A DNA stretch of 64,000 nucleotides from Novosphingobium terrae (GTDB taxonomy: Bacteria > Pseudomonadota > Alphaproteobacteria > Sphingomonadales > Sphingomonadaceae), in contig NZ_JABVZR010000001.1 of NCBI RefSeq assembly GCF_017163935.1, positions 1,984,001-2,048,000 of the forward strand, written 5' to 3'. A program made the translations under genes and the position numbers. A model generated the notes under the pieces. It did not search any database and had not been told where the DNA came from. It saw only the letters and a list, made by a program, of their open reading frames with translations. Shown here piece after piece: positions 37,268 to 45,918 of this stretch (within the stretch, counting starts at the first letter, position 1; each line of letters opens with the position of its first letter).

Positions 37268-37630
37268 GTGGGCCAGAATACCGTCCTTTTTGTCTGCACC
37301 ACCTGCCGCGCGGGCCAGACGCTTGGCGAGGGCGAAACCGTGCCCGGCGCTCTGCTGGCGCAGGCGCTGACTGCCGCCAATGCGGATGGCGATGTTGAAG
37401 TGCGCCCCACCGAATGCCTTTCGGCCTGCACCAATGGCTGCTCCATCGCGCTGACCCGGCCCGGCAGCTGGACCTATGTCTATGGCCGCCTGTCGGACGC
37501 CGATGTGCCCGAAATCCTCGCCGGTGCCAGCGCCTATGCGCAGAGCCCCGACGGCATCGTGCCATGGCGCGAACGCCCGATCATCTTCCGCAAGCAATCC
37601 ATCGCCCGCATTCCCCCGCTGGAGGTCTGA
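37268..37630 (+). CDS. DUF1636 metal-binding protein of the cobalamin operon
   Basis: About 120 residues with a small thioredoxin-like ferredoxin look: VLFVCTTCRAGQ (C-x2-C) near the N-terminus and ECLSACTNGCSIAL (C-x3-C-x3-C), a layout suited to a [2Fe-2S] cluster or metal site. DUF1636 genes are commonly found beside cobW under B12 control; biochemical role unknown. GTG 37268 with GGAAG upstream is preferred over ATG 37220, which lies in the leader hairpin. First gene after the cobalamin riboswitch; cobW follows after four bases. Confidence 0.85.
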   Translation: MGQNTVLFVCTTCRAGQTLGEGETVPGALLAQALTAANADGDVEVRPTECLSACTNGCSIALTRPGSWTYVYGRLSDADVPEILAGASAYAQSPDGIVPWRERPIIFRKQSIARIPPLEV

Positions 37631-37634
37631 CCCC

Positions 37635-38681
37635 ATGTCGCTCGAAAAAATCCCCGTCACCATCGTCACCGGCTTTCTGGGCTCGGGCAAGACCACGCTG
37701 ATCCGTCACCTGCTTCAGAACCCGGGCGGACGCCGCCTAGCGGTGCTGGTCAATGAGTTTGGCACGGTGGGCGTCGATGGTGAAATCCTGAAGGCCTGCG
37801 CCGACGAGAACTGCCCCGAAAGCGCGATCCTCGAACTGGCCAATGGCTGCATCTGCTGCACCGTGGCCGATGATTTCATCCCGACGGTCGAAAAGCTGCT
37901 GGCCCTGCCCCAGAAGCCCGACCATATCCTGATCGAGACCTCCGGCCTCGCGCTGCCCAAGCCGCTGCTAAAAGCCTTCGACTGGCCCGCGATCCGCAGC
38001 CGCATCACGGTGGATGGCGTGATCGCGCTGGCCGATGCCGAGGCTGTGGCCGCTGGCCGCTTCGCCCCCGATGTGGCGGCGGTAGACGCGCAGCGTGCAG
38101 CTGACGACAGTCTTGACCATGAAACCCCGCTCTCGGAAGTGTTCGAGGATCAGCTGGCCTGCGCCGACATCGTGCTGCTGACCAAGGCCGATCTGGTCGA
38201 CGCCGCCACGCTGGACGCCGCCCGCGCCGTCATCGCCGCCGAGGCCCCGCGCCCGCTGCCCATGCTGCCCGTCACCGATGGCGTGATCGATCCTGCCGTG
38301 ATCCTCGGCCTCAACGCCGCTGCCGAGGACGATCTGGCCGCCCGCCCCAGCCACCACGATGGCGAGGACGACCACGAACACGAGGATTTCGACAGCACCA
38401 TCATCACCCTGCCCGAAGTCAGCGACCCCGAAGCCCTGACGCAGGCCATCCAGCGCCTCGCCCGCGAGCAGGCGATCCTGCGCGTGAAGGGCTTCGTGGC
38501 GGTGCAGGGCAAGCCGATGCGCCTGCTGGTGCAGGCCGTGGGCGAGCGTGTGCGCCACCAGTACGACCAGCCCTGGGGCCAGCGCCCGCGCGTCACCCAG
38601 CTGGTGGTGATCGCCGAGCATGACCACCTCGATCCTGCCGCCGTCCGTGCCGTGCTGGACACGGTGCTGGCCCCCGCCTAA
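37635..38681 (+). CDS. cobW: Cobalamin biosynthesis GTPase CobW
   Basis: G3E-family GTPase metallochaperone thought to deliver cobalt to the CobN chelatase. 348 residues: Walker A VTGFLGSGKTTLIRHLL, the CxCC metal motif in LANGCICCTVADDF, ILIETSGLALPKP, guanine-specificity LLTKADLV, a His/Asp-rich loop (HHDGEDDHEHED) typical of metal chaperones, and the CobW C-terminal domain from about residue 255. ATG 37635 lies four bases after the DUF1636 stop. cobN starts nine bases downstream, consistent with cobalt hand-over. Confidence 0.96.
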   Translation: MSLEKIPVTIVTGFLGSGKTTLIRHLLQNPGGRRLAVLVNEFGTVGVDGEILKACADENCPESAILELANGCICCTVADDFIPTVEKLLALPQKPDHILIETSGLALPKPLLKAFDWPAIRSRITVDGVIALADAEAVAAGRFAPDVAAVDAQRAADDSLDHETPLSEVFEDQLACADIVLLTKADLVDAATLDAARAVIAAEAPRPLPMLPVTDGVIDPAVILGLNAAAEDDLAARPSHHDGEDDHEHEDFDSTIITLPEVSDPEALTQAIQRLAREQAILRVKGFVAVQGKPMRLLVQAVGERVRHQYDQPWGQRPRVTQLVVIAEHDHLDPAAVRAVLDTVLAPA

Positions 38682-38690
38682 CGCCAGCCG

Positions 38691-41600
38691 ATGCATGTTA
38701 TCTTCCGCGAAAGCCGTGGGCTGGATGAGGTCGAGGTCGCTACCGATCTTGGCCAATCGCCCGCGCCCCTGATCGTCCTGTCCTTTTCGGACAGCGATCT
38801 GGGGGCTTTCGCGGCGGGATGGCATGCCGCGCGGGCGGGACTGCCCGAACTGCGCCTCGCCAATCTGGCGGCGCTGAAGCATCCGCTCTCGGTCGACACC
38901 TATATCGAACGCACACTGTCCGGCGCGAAAGCCGTGCTGGTGCGGTTGATCGGCGGCACGGGCTACTGGTCCTATGGGCTGGCGCAACTCACCGATCTGG
39001 CCCGGCGCGAGCAGATCGCGCTGGCGGTCCTGCCCGGCGACGGGCGCCCAGACCCCACGCTGGACGCCGCCTCCACGCTGCCGATCCCTGTGCTGCGTCA
39101 CCTCTCCGACCTGTGCGAGGCGGGCGGAGCCATCGCCGCTCAGGAAGCTCTGGCCGAACTGGCCCGCGCCGCCGGATTGCCCGCGCCCGAAGCACAGGGC
39201 GCCACTGCTGTTCCCTCCTGCGGCTGGTATTCCCCCGGCGTCGGCGTGGTTAACGCCCCGTCGCCCGGTAATGCGCCTTTGGTGGTCGTCAGCTTCTACC
39301 GTTCTTACCTGACCAGCGGCGACACCGGCCCCGTCGATGCGCTGATCGAAGCGCTGTCCCGCCGAGGTTTTCGCGCCATCGGGCTCTTCGCGCCTTCACT
39401 GAAAGCTCCCGGAGCGGCAGCATGGATCGGCGCGGCGCTGGAACGCCACACACCTGCCGCCATCGTTAACGCCACCGCCTTTTCCGGGCGCGATGACAGC
39501 GGCCAATCCCCGCTCGACGGTCCCGGTTGCCCGGTGTTCCAGATCGCGCTCTCCACTGCCGATGAAACGGCATGGGCTCAGGCCGAACGGGGCCTCTCGC
39601 CTGCCGATCTGGCCATGCATGTCGTGCTGCCCGAGGTCGATGGGCGGCTACTGGCCGGTGTCGCCAGCTTCAAGACCGCCGGGGTAATGGATCCTGATCT
39701 GCAATGCGCCCGCACCCTGCACCGCCCCGCCCCCGAGCGGATCGAGGCCATCGCGGACAAGGTGGCGGCATGGCACACTCTGGCCCTCACCCCTACGGCG
39801 GATCGCCAACTGGCGCTGATCCTCTCGACCTACCCGGGGCGGTCTGACCAGATGGCCCATGCCGTCGGGCTCGATGCGCTGGCCAGCGCCGAGGCCATGC
39901 TAGAGACCTTCGTTGAGGCCGGATATGACATCGAGGCCGACAAGGTGCTGGCTGAGGATTTGCAGACTGAAACCCTCACATGGCCGCTCACCGATTATCT
40001 TGCAGCCCTGCAGGCCCTGCCCGCCGCTCTGCGCGATGATCTGATGCAGGCATGGGGCCCGCCCGAAAGCGATCCCGCGCTGATCGATGGCGCCTTCCAT
40101 TTCACCGCCGTCCGGCGCGGCAACGCCCTGATCGCTCTCCAGCCCGAGCGCGGCGAGCCCGCCCGGCGCGACGACGATTATCACGATGTCTCGCGCATCC
40201 CCCGCCACGCCTATGTCGCTTTTTATCTGTGGCTGCGGGCGCAAAGCATCCATGCTCTGATCCATATCGGCGCGCATGGCACGCTGGAATGGCTCCCCGG
40301 CAAGGCAGTCGCCCTTTCGCAAAGCTGCTGGCCCGAGGCACTGATCGGCCCCCTGCCGGTGATCTATCCCTTCATCGTCAACGATCCCGGCGAAGCCGCC
40401 CAAGCCAAGCGCCGCATCGGAGCGCTGACACTGGGCCATATCCCGCCCCCCATGGCCGCCAGCGCCGTGCCTGAAGGCCTGCTGCGCCTCGAACGGCTGC
40501 TGGATGAATATTCCACCGCCGAAGGCCTCGATCCCTCGCGCCGGGACCGGCTGATCACCCAGATCCGCGATGAGGCCGAAGCCACCGGCGTCACCCGAGA
40601 TCTTGGCCTTACCCCCGGTGCCAGCGCCGCCGAGGCCATGGTCCGCATTGACCGTTTCGTCTGCGATATCAAGGAAAGCCAGTTCGGCGACGGGCTGCAT
40701 ATCTACGGTAAGGCCCCCGGCGAAACCGAAGGATTGCTAACAGCCCTGTCCGGGCGCCGTGTGGCCTCTGGCCCCTCGGGCTCCCCTTCACGCGGGCGCG
40801 CCGACGTGCTGCCCACCGGGCGCAATCTTTATAGTGTCGATCCGCGCGCCGTCCCAAGCCGCATCGCCCATGCGCAGGGCGTGAAGCTGGCCGAGGAGCT
40901 GCTGCGCCGCCACCTTCAGGACCATGGCGATTGGCCCAAAGGCCTCGTCATCGACCTGTGGGGATCGGCCACCATGCGCACGGCGGGCGAGGAATTCGCC
41001 ATGGCGCTGCATCTGGCAGGCCTCGCCCCGCGCTGGGATCAGGACAGCGAAAGGGTCAGCGGTTTCGAAATCCTGCCGCCCGTTATGCTGGGCCGCCCGC
41101 GCATCGATGTCACTCTGCGCGTCTCGGGCCTGTTCCGCGACGTGTTCCCGGGGCTTGCACAACTCTTCGAGGCTGCTGCCTCTGCCTTGGCCGAGCGCGA
41201 TCACGAAGGGCTTGAGGAAAACCCGTACCTCACCGCCACGCCGCGGGTCTTTGGCCCCAAGCCCGGCCTTTACGGCCTCTCCATGGAAGACCCCGCCCAG
41301 CATCTGGGCGATGAGGCCCGCCATGCCGCTGGAGAGGCATGGCTCGCAGCCTCGGCATGGGCGCTGGATGCACAAGGCGGCATCACCCATGACCGCGACG
41401 CTCTGGAAGCGCGACTGGCCGGGGCCGATGCCTTCGCCCATCTGCAGGACCTGCCCGAAACCGACCTACTGCTGGCCCGCGACTATGCCGCCCATGAGGG
41501 AGGCTTCGCCGCCGCCATGGAAGCTTTGGGCCGCCCCGCCCCCGCACTCTACCATCTGGACGCGACAAGGCCCGAAACCCCTCACGCCCGCACGCTGGCC

Positions 41601-41930
41601 GAGGAAGTGGCTCGCGTGGTACGCGCCCGCGCCGCCAATCCGCGCTGGGCGCAGGGCATGATGCGCCACGGCTTTCGCGGCGCCGCCGAAATCACCGCCA
41701 CGGTGGACAATCTGGCCGCCTTTGCTCAGCTGACGCGGCAGGTCCCAGCCCATCTCTTCGACCTGTGCTTCGAAGCCACGCTGGGCCGCGACGATGTCAC
41801 CGATTTTATGGCACAGGCCAACCCGCAAGCGCTGGAACAGCTCAAGGCCCGTTTCGCCGCTCTGGCCGAGGCCGGGCTGTGGTCCACGCTCAGCAACTCC
41901 ATCGCGGCTCGCATGGCGGATCAGTCGTGA
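38691..41930 (+). CDS. cobN: Cobaltochelatase large subunit CobN
   Basis: Binds hydrogenobyrinic acid a,c-diamide and cobalt; the ATP-dependent chelatase of the aerobic pathway. 1,079 residues, somewhat shorter than the 1,275 of P. denitrificans CobN. Family segments include HALIHIGAHGTLEWLPGKAV, LPVIYPFIVNDPGEAAQAKR, NLYSVDPRAVPSRIAHAQG, VIDLWGSATMRTAGEEFA and RVSGFEILPPVMLGRPRID. The small subunits CobS and CobT (AAA+ and vWA proteins) are not in this window and must be encoded elsewhere. cobG starts within its stop codon. Confidence 0.96.
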   Translation: MHVIFRESRGLDEVEVATDLGQSPAPLIVLSFSDSDLGAFAAGWHAARAGLPELRLANLAALKHPLSVDTYIERTLSGAKAVLVRLIGGTGYWSYGLAQLTDLARREQIALAVLPGDGRPDPTLDAASTLPIPVLRHLSDLCEAGGAIAAQEALAELARAAGLPAPEAQGATAVPSCGWYSPGVGVVNAPSPGNAPLVVVSFYRSYLTSGDTGPVDALIEALSRRGFRAIGLFAPSLKAPGAAAWIGAALERHTPAAIVNATAFSGRDDSGQSPLDGPGCPVFQIALSTADETAWAQAERGLSPADLAMHVVLPEVDGRLLAGVASFKTAGVMDPDLQCARTLHRPAPERIEAIADKVAAWHTLALTPTADRQLALILSTYPGRSDQMAHAVGLDALASAEAMLETFVEAGYDIEADKVLAEDLQTETLTWPLTDYLAALQALPAALRDDLMQAWGPPESDPALIDGAFHFTAVRRGNALIALQPERGEPARRDDDYHDVSRIPRHAYVAFYLWLRAQSIHALIHIGAHGTLEWLPGKAVALSQSCWPEALIGPLPVIYPFIVNDPGEAAQAKRRIGALTLGHIPPPMAASAVPEGLLRLERLLDEYSTAEGLDPSRRDRLITQIRDEAEATGVTRDLGLTPGASAAEAMVRIDRFVCDIKESQFGDGLHIYGKAPGETEGLLTALSGRRVASGPSGSPSRGRADVLPTGRNLYSVDPRAVPSRIAHAQGVKLAEELLRRHLQDHGDWPKGLVIDLWGSATMRTAGEEFAMALHLAGLAPRWDQDSERVSGFEILPPVMLGRPRIDVTLRVSGLFRDVFPGLAQLFEAAASALAERDHEGLEENPYLTATPRVFGPKPGLYGLSMEDPAQHLGDEARHAAGEAWLAASAWALDAQGGITHDRDALEARLAGADAFAHLQDLPETDLLLARDYAAHEGGFAAAMEALGRPAPALYHLDATRPETPHARTLAEEVARVVRARAANPRWAQGMMRHGFRGAAEITATVDNLAAFAQLTRQVPAHLFDLCFEATLGRDDVTDFMAQANPQALEQLKARFAALAEAGLWSTLSNSIAARMADQS

Positions 41931-43072
41931 GCGCACCGCTGATCAAGGGCTGGTGCCCCGGAGCGCTGCGCCCCATGGAATCCGGCGATGGTCTGGTGGT
42001 ACGGGTGCGCGCGCATGGCGGGCGACTGTCTCGGGAGCAGGCACGCGGGCTGGCCGATCTGGCGATCCGCCATGGCAATGGGCTGATCGACCTTTCAGCC
42101 CGCGCCAATCTGCAATTGCGCGGGATTTGTGACCATGCGGCGGTGGTCGCGGAATTGACCATGCTGGGCTTGATCGATGCGGATCAGGCAAGCGAGGCCC
42201 GGCGCAACATTCTGGTCACACCTTTCTGGCAAGCGGGTGACGGCACGCAGACGCTGGCGCAGGAACTGGCGGAAACGCTGGCGCACGGTGATCTGCCTTT
42301 GCCCGGCAAATTCGGCTTCGCGCTGGATACCGGCAAAAGCCCCGTTCTGCGCGAAGCTTCCGCCGATATCCGGATCGAGCGGGCCGGTGATGCTTACCAT
42401 GTGCTTGCCGACGGCGCTTCGCAGGTCGCCTCGGCCACGCAAAGCAACGTCATCGCAACAGCCCTCGATCTGGCCCGCTGGTTCATCGAGACGGGCGGCG
42501 CTGCAAATGGACGCGGGCGTATGCGCGCTCATCTCGCGGAAGCTGTGCCATTGCCTGCCGGTTTCGCGCAACCGGCAGCACGGGTTCCTGCCTTTGCCCC
42601 CGCCCCCGGCATCACCCCTGCAGGTCACATGGTGGCGCTGGAATTCGGGCAGATCCATGCCGAAGCCCTTGCTGCTCTGGCCGATCTCGCACCGCTGCGC
42701 CTCACGCCATGGCGGATGCTGCTGCTGGAAGGATGCGATCACGCCCCTGTCCTGCCGGGCCTGATCACCGCTCCCAACGATCCGCTGCTGCGCGTGGTTG
42801 CCTGCACGGGCGCGCCCGGTTGCTCTCAGGCGCTGGGGCCGGTGCGCGATCTGGCTCGCCAACTGGCGCCGTCTGTGCCATCGGGCGGGATGCTTCATGT
42901 GTCGGGCTGTTCCAAGGGCTGTGCCCATCCCGGAACCGCCAAGATCACAATGGTGGCGCGGGGGGAGGATTTCGTTCTTGGATACAATTGCCAGGCTCGG
43001 GACGCCAACCACTCGATCCACACCCCGGCGCAACTGCTCGCCGACCCAACCTTGCTGACGATCCGGACCTGA
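41927..43072 (+). CDS. cobG: Precorrin-3B synthase CobG
   Basis: Oxygen-dependent monooxygenase that makes precorrin-3B, the hallmark of the aerobic route. About 381 residues with sulfite/nitrite reductase-like half domains and a [4Fe-4S]/siroheme-type cysteine set late in the chain: VACTGAPGCSQALG and VSGCSKGCAHPGTAKIT. The start GWCPGALRPMESGDGLVVRV is characteristic. GTG 41927 overlaps the cobN stop (GTGA); longer upstream frames lie inside cobN. Its stop shares one base with cobH. Confidence 0.95.
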   Translation: MSAPLIKGWCPGALRPMESGDGLVVRVRAHGGRLSREQARGLADLAIRHGNGLIDLSARANLQLRGICDHAAVVAELTMLGLIDADQASEARRNILVTPFWQAGDGTQTLAQELAETLAHGDLPLPGKFGFALDTGKSPVLREASADIRIERAGDAYHVLADGASQVASATQSNVIATALDLARWFIETGGAANGRGRMRAHLAEAVPLPAGFAQPAARVPAFAPAPGITPAGHMVALEFGQIHAEALAALADLAPLRLTPWRMLLLEGCDHAPVLPGLITAPNDPLLRVVACTGAPGCSQALGPVRDLARQLAPSVPSGGMLHVSGCSKGCAHPGTAKITMVARGEDFVLGYNCQARDANHSIHTPAQLLADPTLLTIRT

Positions 43073-43701
43073 TGCCCTACACCTATGAAATGGATGGCGC
43101 CGCCATCTACCGCCAGTCCTTCGCCACGATCCGCGCCGAGGCCGATCTGGCCCGTTTCACCCCGGCTCAGGAACCCGTGGTGGTGCGGATGATCCATGCC
43201 GCCGGGCTTGTCGGCCTGGAGGCGCATGTCGCTTTCTCCGAGGGCATGGCCGAGGCGGCGCGCGCTGCTCTGGAGGCAGGCGCCCCGATCCTGTGCGATG
43301 CCCGCATGGTCTCCGAAGGGATCACCCGCGCGCGCCTTCCTGCCGGGAATGCGGTGATCTGCACGCTGCATGATCCGCAAGTGCCGGACCTCGCCCGCAC
43401 CATGGGCAACACCCGCTCCGCCGCCGCGCTGGAGCTGTGGCGCCCGCATCTGGAGGGCGCCGTGGTGGCCATCGGCAATGCGCCGACGGCGCTGTTCCAT
43501 CTGCTCAACATGCTGGAGGACCCGGCCTGTCCTCGCCCCGCCGCGATCATCGGCTGCCCGGTGGGCTTTGTCGGCGCGATGGAATCCAAGGAAGCGCTGA
43601 TGGAGGCGCTGCCCTGCCCCGCCATGGTGGTGCGCGGGCGGCTCGGCGGCTCGGCGATCACCGTGGCGGCGGTCAATGCTCTGGCCAGCAGGGCGGAATG
43701 A
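43072..43701 (+). CDS. cobH: Precorrin-8X methylmutase CobH
   Basis: Moves the C11 methyl group to C12, giving hydrogenobyrinic acid. 209 residues. Recognised from the catalytic His in VVRMIHAAGLVGL, the segment ILCDARMVSEGITRARLP, MGNTRSAAALELW, VAIGNAPTALFHLLNM and GCPVGFVGAMESKEALM. ATG 43072 shares a base with the cobG stop (TGATG). The cobI ATG overlaps its stop. Confidence 0.96.
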   Translation: MPYTYEMDGAAIYRQSFATIRAEADLARFTPAQEPVVVRMIHAAGLVGLEAHVAFSEGMAEAARAALEAGAPILCDARMVSEGITRARLPAGNAVICTLHDPQVPDLARTMGNTRSAAALELWRPHLEGAVVAIGNAPTALFHLLNMLEDPACPRPAAIIGCPVGFVGAMESKEALMEALPCPAMVVRGRLGGSAITVAAVNALASRAE

Positions 43702-44432
43702 TGGGCAAGATCATCTGCGTGGGCCTCGGCCCCGGCGATCCCGATCTGATGAGTGTCAAGGCCGACAGGCTGGTGCGCGGCGCGGCGCATGTCGCCTATT
43801 TCCGCAAGGCCGGGCGCCCCGGGCAGGCAAGGCGCATCGTGGCCGGCATGCTGCGTGAGGATGCCATCGAGCATGCGATGGAATATCCCGTCACCACCGA
43901 AATCGCCTTCGACAGCGCCGATTACAACACGCTATTGTCAGCCTTCTACGATGACTGGACACAGCGTCTGGCGGATCTGGCGGCCAGCCATGAGGTGATC
44001 GTTCTGTGTGAAGGGGATCCATTTTTCTACGGCTCTTTCATGCATTTGCACACAAGACTTCAGGGGCTGTGCGAAGTCGAGGTCGTCCCCGGCATCACCG
44101 GCATGACCGGCTGCTGGCATGCCACAGGCGTGCCCATCACCTGGGGCGACGATGTGCTCAGCGTGCTGATGGGCACGCTGCCCGAGGAGGATCTGGTCGG
44201 CCATATGCGGCAAGCCCATGCGCTGGCGATCATGAAGACCGGGCGCAATCTGCCCAAGGTGCGCCGCGCTCTGGCCACGGCAGGCCGGCTGGATGAGGCT
44301 TGGCTGGTCGAACGCGGCACCATGCCGGGCCAGCGCGTGATCCGTCTGGCCGAGACCGAACTCGATGACTGCCCTTACTTCGCCATCGTGCTGGTGCATG
44401 GCCAAGGCCGCCGTCCGGAGGCGGCAGAGTGA
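43698..44432 (+). CDS. cobI: Precorrin-2 C20-methyltransferase CobI
   Basis: SAM-dependent methylation of precorrin-2 at C20. 244 residues of the tetrapyrrole methylase fold: IICVGLGPGDPDLMSVKADR at the N-terminus, VLCEGDPFFYGSFMHL, VEVVPGITGMTGCWHATGVP, LAIMKTGRNLPKVRRAL and ERGTMPGQRVI. ATG 43698 or 43701 are both possible; the first overlaps the cobH stop. The stop overlaps cobJ (GTGA). Confidence 0.96.
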   Translation: MMGKIICVGLGPGDPDLMSVKADRLVRGAAHVAYFRKAGRPGQARRIVAGMLREDAIEHAMEYPVTTEIAFDSADYNTLLSAFYDDWTQRLADLAASHEVIVLCEGDPFFYGSFMHLHTRLQGLCEVEVVPGITGMTGCWHATGVPITWGDDVLSVLMGTLPEEDLVGHMRQAHALAIMKTGRNLPKVRRALATAGRLDEAWLVERGTMPGQRVIRLAETELDDCPYFAIVLVHGQGRRPEAAE

Positions 44433-45172
44433 AGGGCTCGGTCACCGTGGTTGGCCTCGGTCCCGGCGATGAGGCCATGGTTACCCCTGAGGTAACCCAA
44501 GCTCTCGCCCGCGCCACCGATATTCTGGGCTACACGCCTTACGTGGCACGGATCGCCCCGCGCGATGGGCTCACCCTGCATCCCAGCGACAATCGCGAGG
44601 AACTGGCCCGCGCCGCCCATGCTCTGGATCTGGCCGCGCAGGGGCGGCAGGCCGTGATCGTCTCCTCGGGCGATCCGGGGGTCTTTGCCATGGCTTCTGC
44701 CCTGTTCGAGGCCTTGGAAGCTGCGCCGCATCATCTGGGCGTGCAGATCGCCATCCTGCCCGGCATCACCGCCATGCTGGCCGCCGCCGCCGCCGCCGGA
44801 GCGCCGCTGGGCCATGATTTCTGCGCCATCAACCTGTCGGACAATCTGAAACCCTTCGCTCTGGTGGAGCATCGCCTGCGCATGGCGGCGCGCGGCGATT
44901 TCGCCATGGGCTTCTACAATCCGCGCAGCGCCAGCCGCCCGCATCAATTCGCCCGCGTGCTGGAGATCCTGCGCGAGGAGTGCGAGCCGCAGCGCCTGAT
45001 CCTCTTCGCCCGCGCGGTCTCCACGCCGCAGCAGACCATCCGCACCGTCACTCTGGCCGAAGCAACGCCGGAGATGGCCGATATGCGCACCGTGGTAATC
45101 CTTGGCAACAGCGCCACCCGCCGCGTGGGTGAGTGGGTCTATACGCCCCGTTCTTCAGGCACGCTGCCATGA
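44429..45172 (+). CDS. cobJ: Precorrin-3B C17-methyltransferase CobJ
   Basis: Methylates C17 and contracts the ring. 247 residues from GTG 44429. Tetrapyrrole methylase blocks: VTVVGLGPGDEAMVTPEV, LGYTPYVARI, VIVSSGDPGVFAMASALFE, ILPGITAMLAAAAAAGAPLG, DFCAINLSDNLKPF, MGFYNPRSASRPHQF and VVILGNSATRRV. Its last 34 bases overlap the 3' end of cobK on the opposite strand. Confidence 0.96.
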   Translation: MKGSVTVVGLGPGDEAMVTPEVTQALARATDILGYTPYVARIAPRDGLTLHPSDNREELARAAHALDLAAQGRQAVIVSSGDPGVFAMASALFEALEAAPHHLGVQIAILPGITAMLAAAAAAGAPLGHDFCAINLSDNLKPFALVEHRLRMAARGDFAMGFYNPRSASRPHQFARVLEILREECEPQRLILFARAVSTPQQTIRTVTLAEATPEMADMRTVVILGNSATRRVGEWVYTPRSSGTLP

Positions 45173-45918
45173 AGCCAGTCCATCACCTCTCCCACCCCAC
45201 CATAGACCAGACGGGGGGGCACAAAGGGCCGGTCGATCAGGATCACCGGCAGGCCAAGCTGTCGCGCCGCGTCCAGCTTGGCGCTGGCCCCGCTGCCACC
45301 CGCGTTCTTGGCGACGATATGGGTGATGGCATGCTCGCGCAGCAGAGCCAGATCCCCCTCGACGCCAAAGGGCCCGCGATCCACCACCACCGTGGCATTG
45401 GCCAGAGGCTGAGGCGCGGGATCGACAAGGCGCAGCAGGTAATGATGCGGCTGCCCGGCAAACAGCGCCAGATTTTGGCGACCAATGGCCAGAAAGACCC
45501 GCGCGGGATCGTCAGGCAAGGCCTTTACGGCGGTATCCAGATCGGGGACGATACGCCAGTCATCGCCCTGTTGAGGCGCCCATGGCTGACGTTCCAGCGC
45601 GGCCAGCGCGGCACCGGTCTGTGCGCAGGCCACCACCGCATGGGTGCTCATCCGGGCGGCAAAGGGATGGGTCGCATCCACGACATGCGTGATGCCCTGC
45701 TCCTGGATGTAGCGCGACAAACCTTCCACCCCGCCGAAACCACCGACGCGCATCGGCAAAGGCTGAGCAATCGGGCTCGCCGTGCGCCCGGCATAGGAGA
45801 ACACCGCCTCTGCCCCCGCTTCGGCCAGAGCCCGCGCCATCGCGCTGGCCTCGCTGGTGCCGCCCAGCAGCAGGATGCGTCTTGTGGCTGAGGGGGAAAA
45901 GGCATGGTTGTCGATCAT
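45139..45918 (-). CDS. cobK: Precorrin-6A reductase CobK, inverted inside the operon
   Basis: NADPH-dependent reduction of precorrin-6A to 6B. 259 residues: nucleotide-binding ILLLGGTSEASAMARAL, VDATHPFAARMSTHAV, LFLAIGRQNLALF (as VFLAIGRQNL), VDRGPFGVEGD and IVAKNAGGSGASAKLDAAR. It is the only gene on the minus strand between cobN and cobF. Its 3' end overlaps cobJ by 34 bases, and its ATG (45918, or 45924) lies inside the 5' end of cobL. Its promoter must therefore lie inside cobL, and a cobJ-cobL read-through transcript would be antisense to it. Confidence 0.95.
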   Translation of the reverse strand: MIDNHAFSPSATRRILLLGGTSEASAMARALAEAGAEAVFSYAGRTASPIAQPLPMRVGGFGGVEGLSRYIQEQGITHVVDATHPFAARMSTHAVVACAQTGAALAALERQPWAPQQGDDWRIVPDLDTAVKALPDDPARVFLAIGRQNLALFAGQPHHYLLRLVDPAPQPLANATVVVDRGPFGVEGDLALLREHAITHIVAKNAGGSGASAKLDAARQLGLPVILIDRPFVPPRLVYGGVGEVMDWLHGSVPEERGV

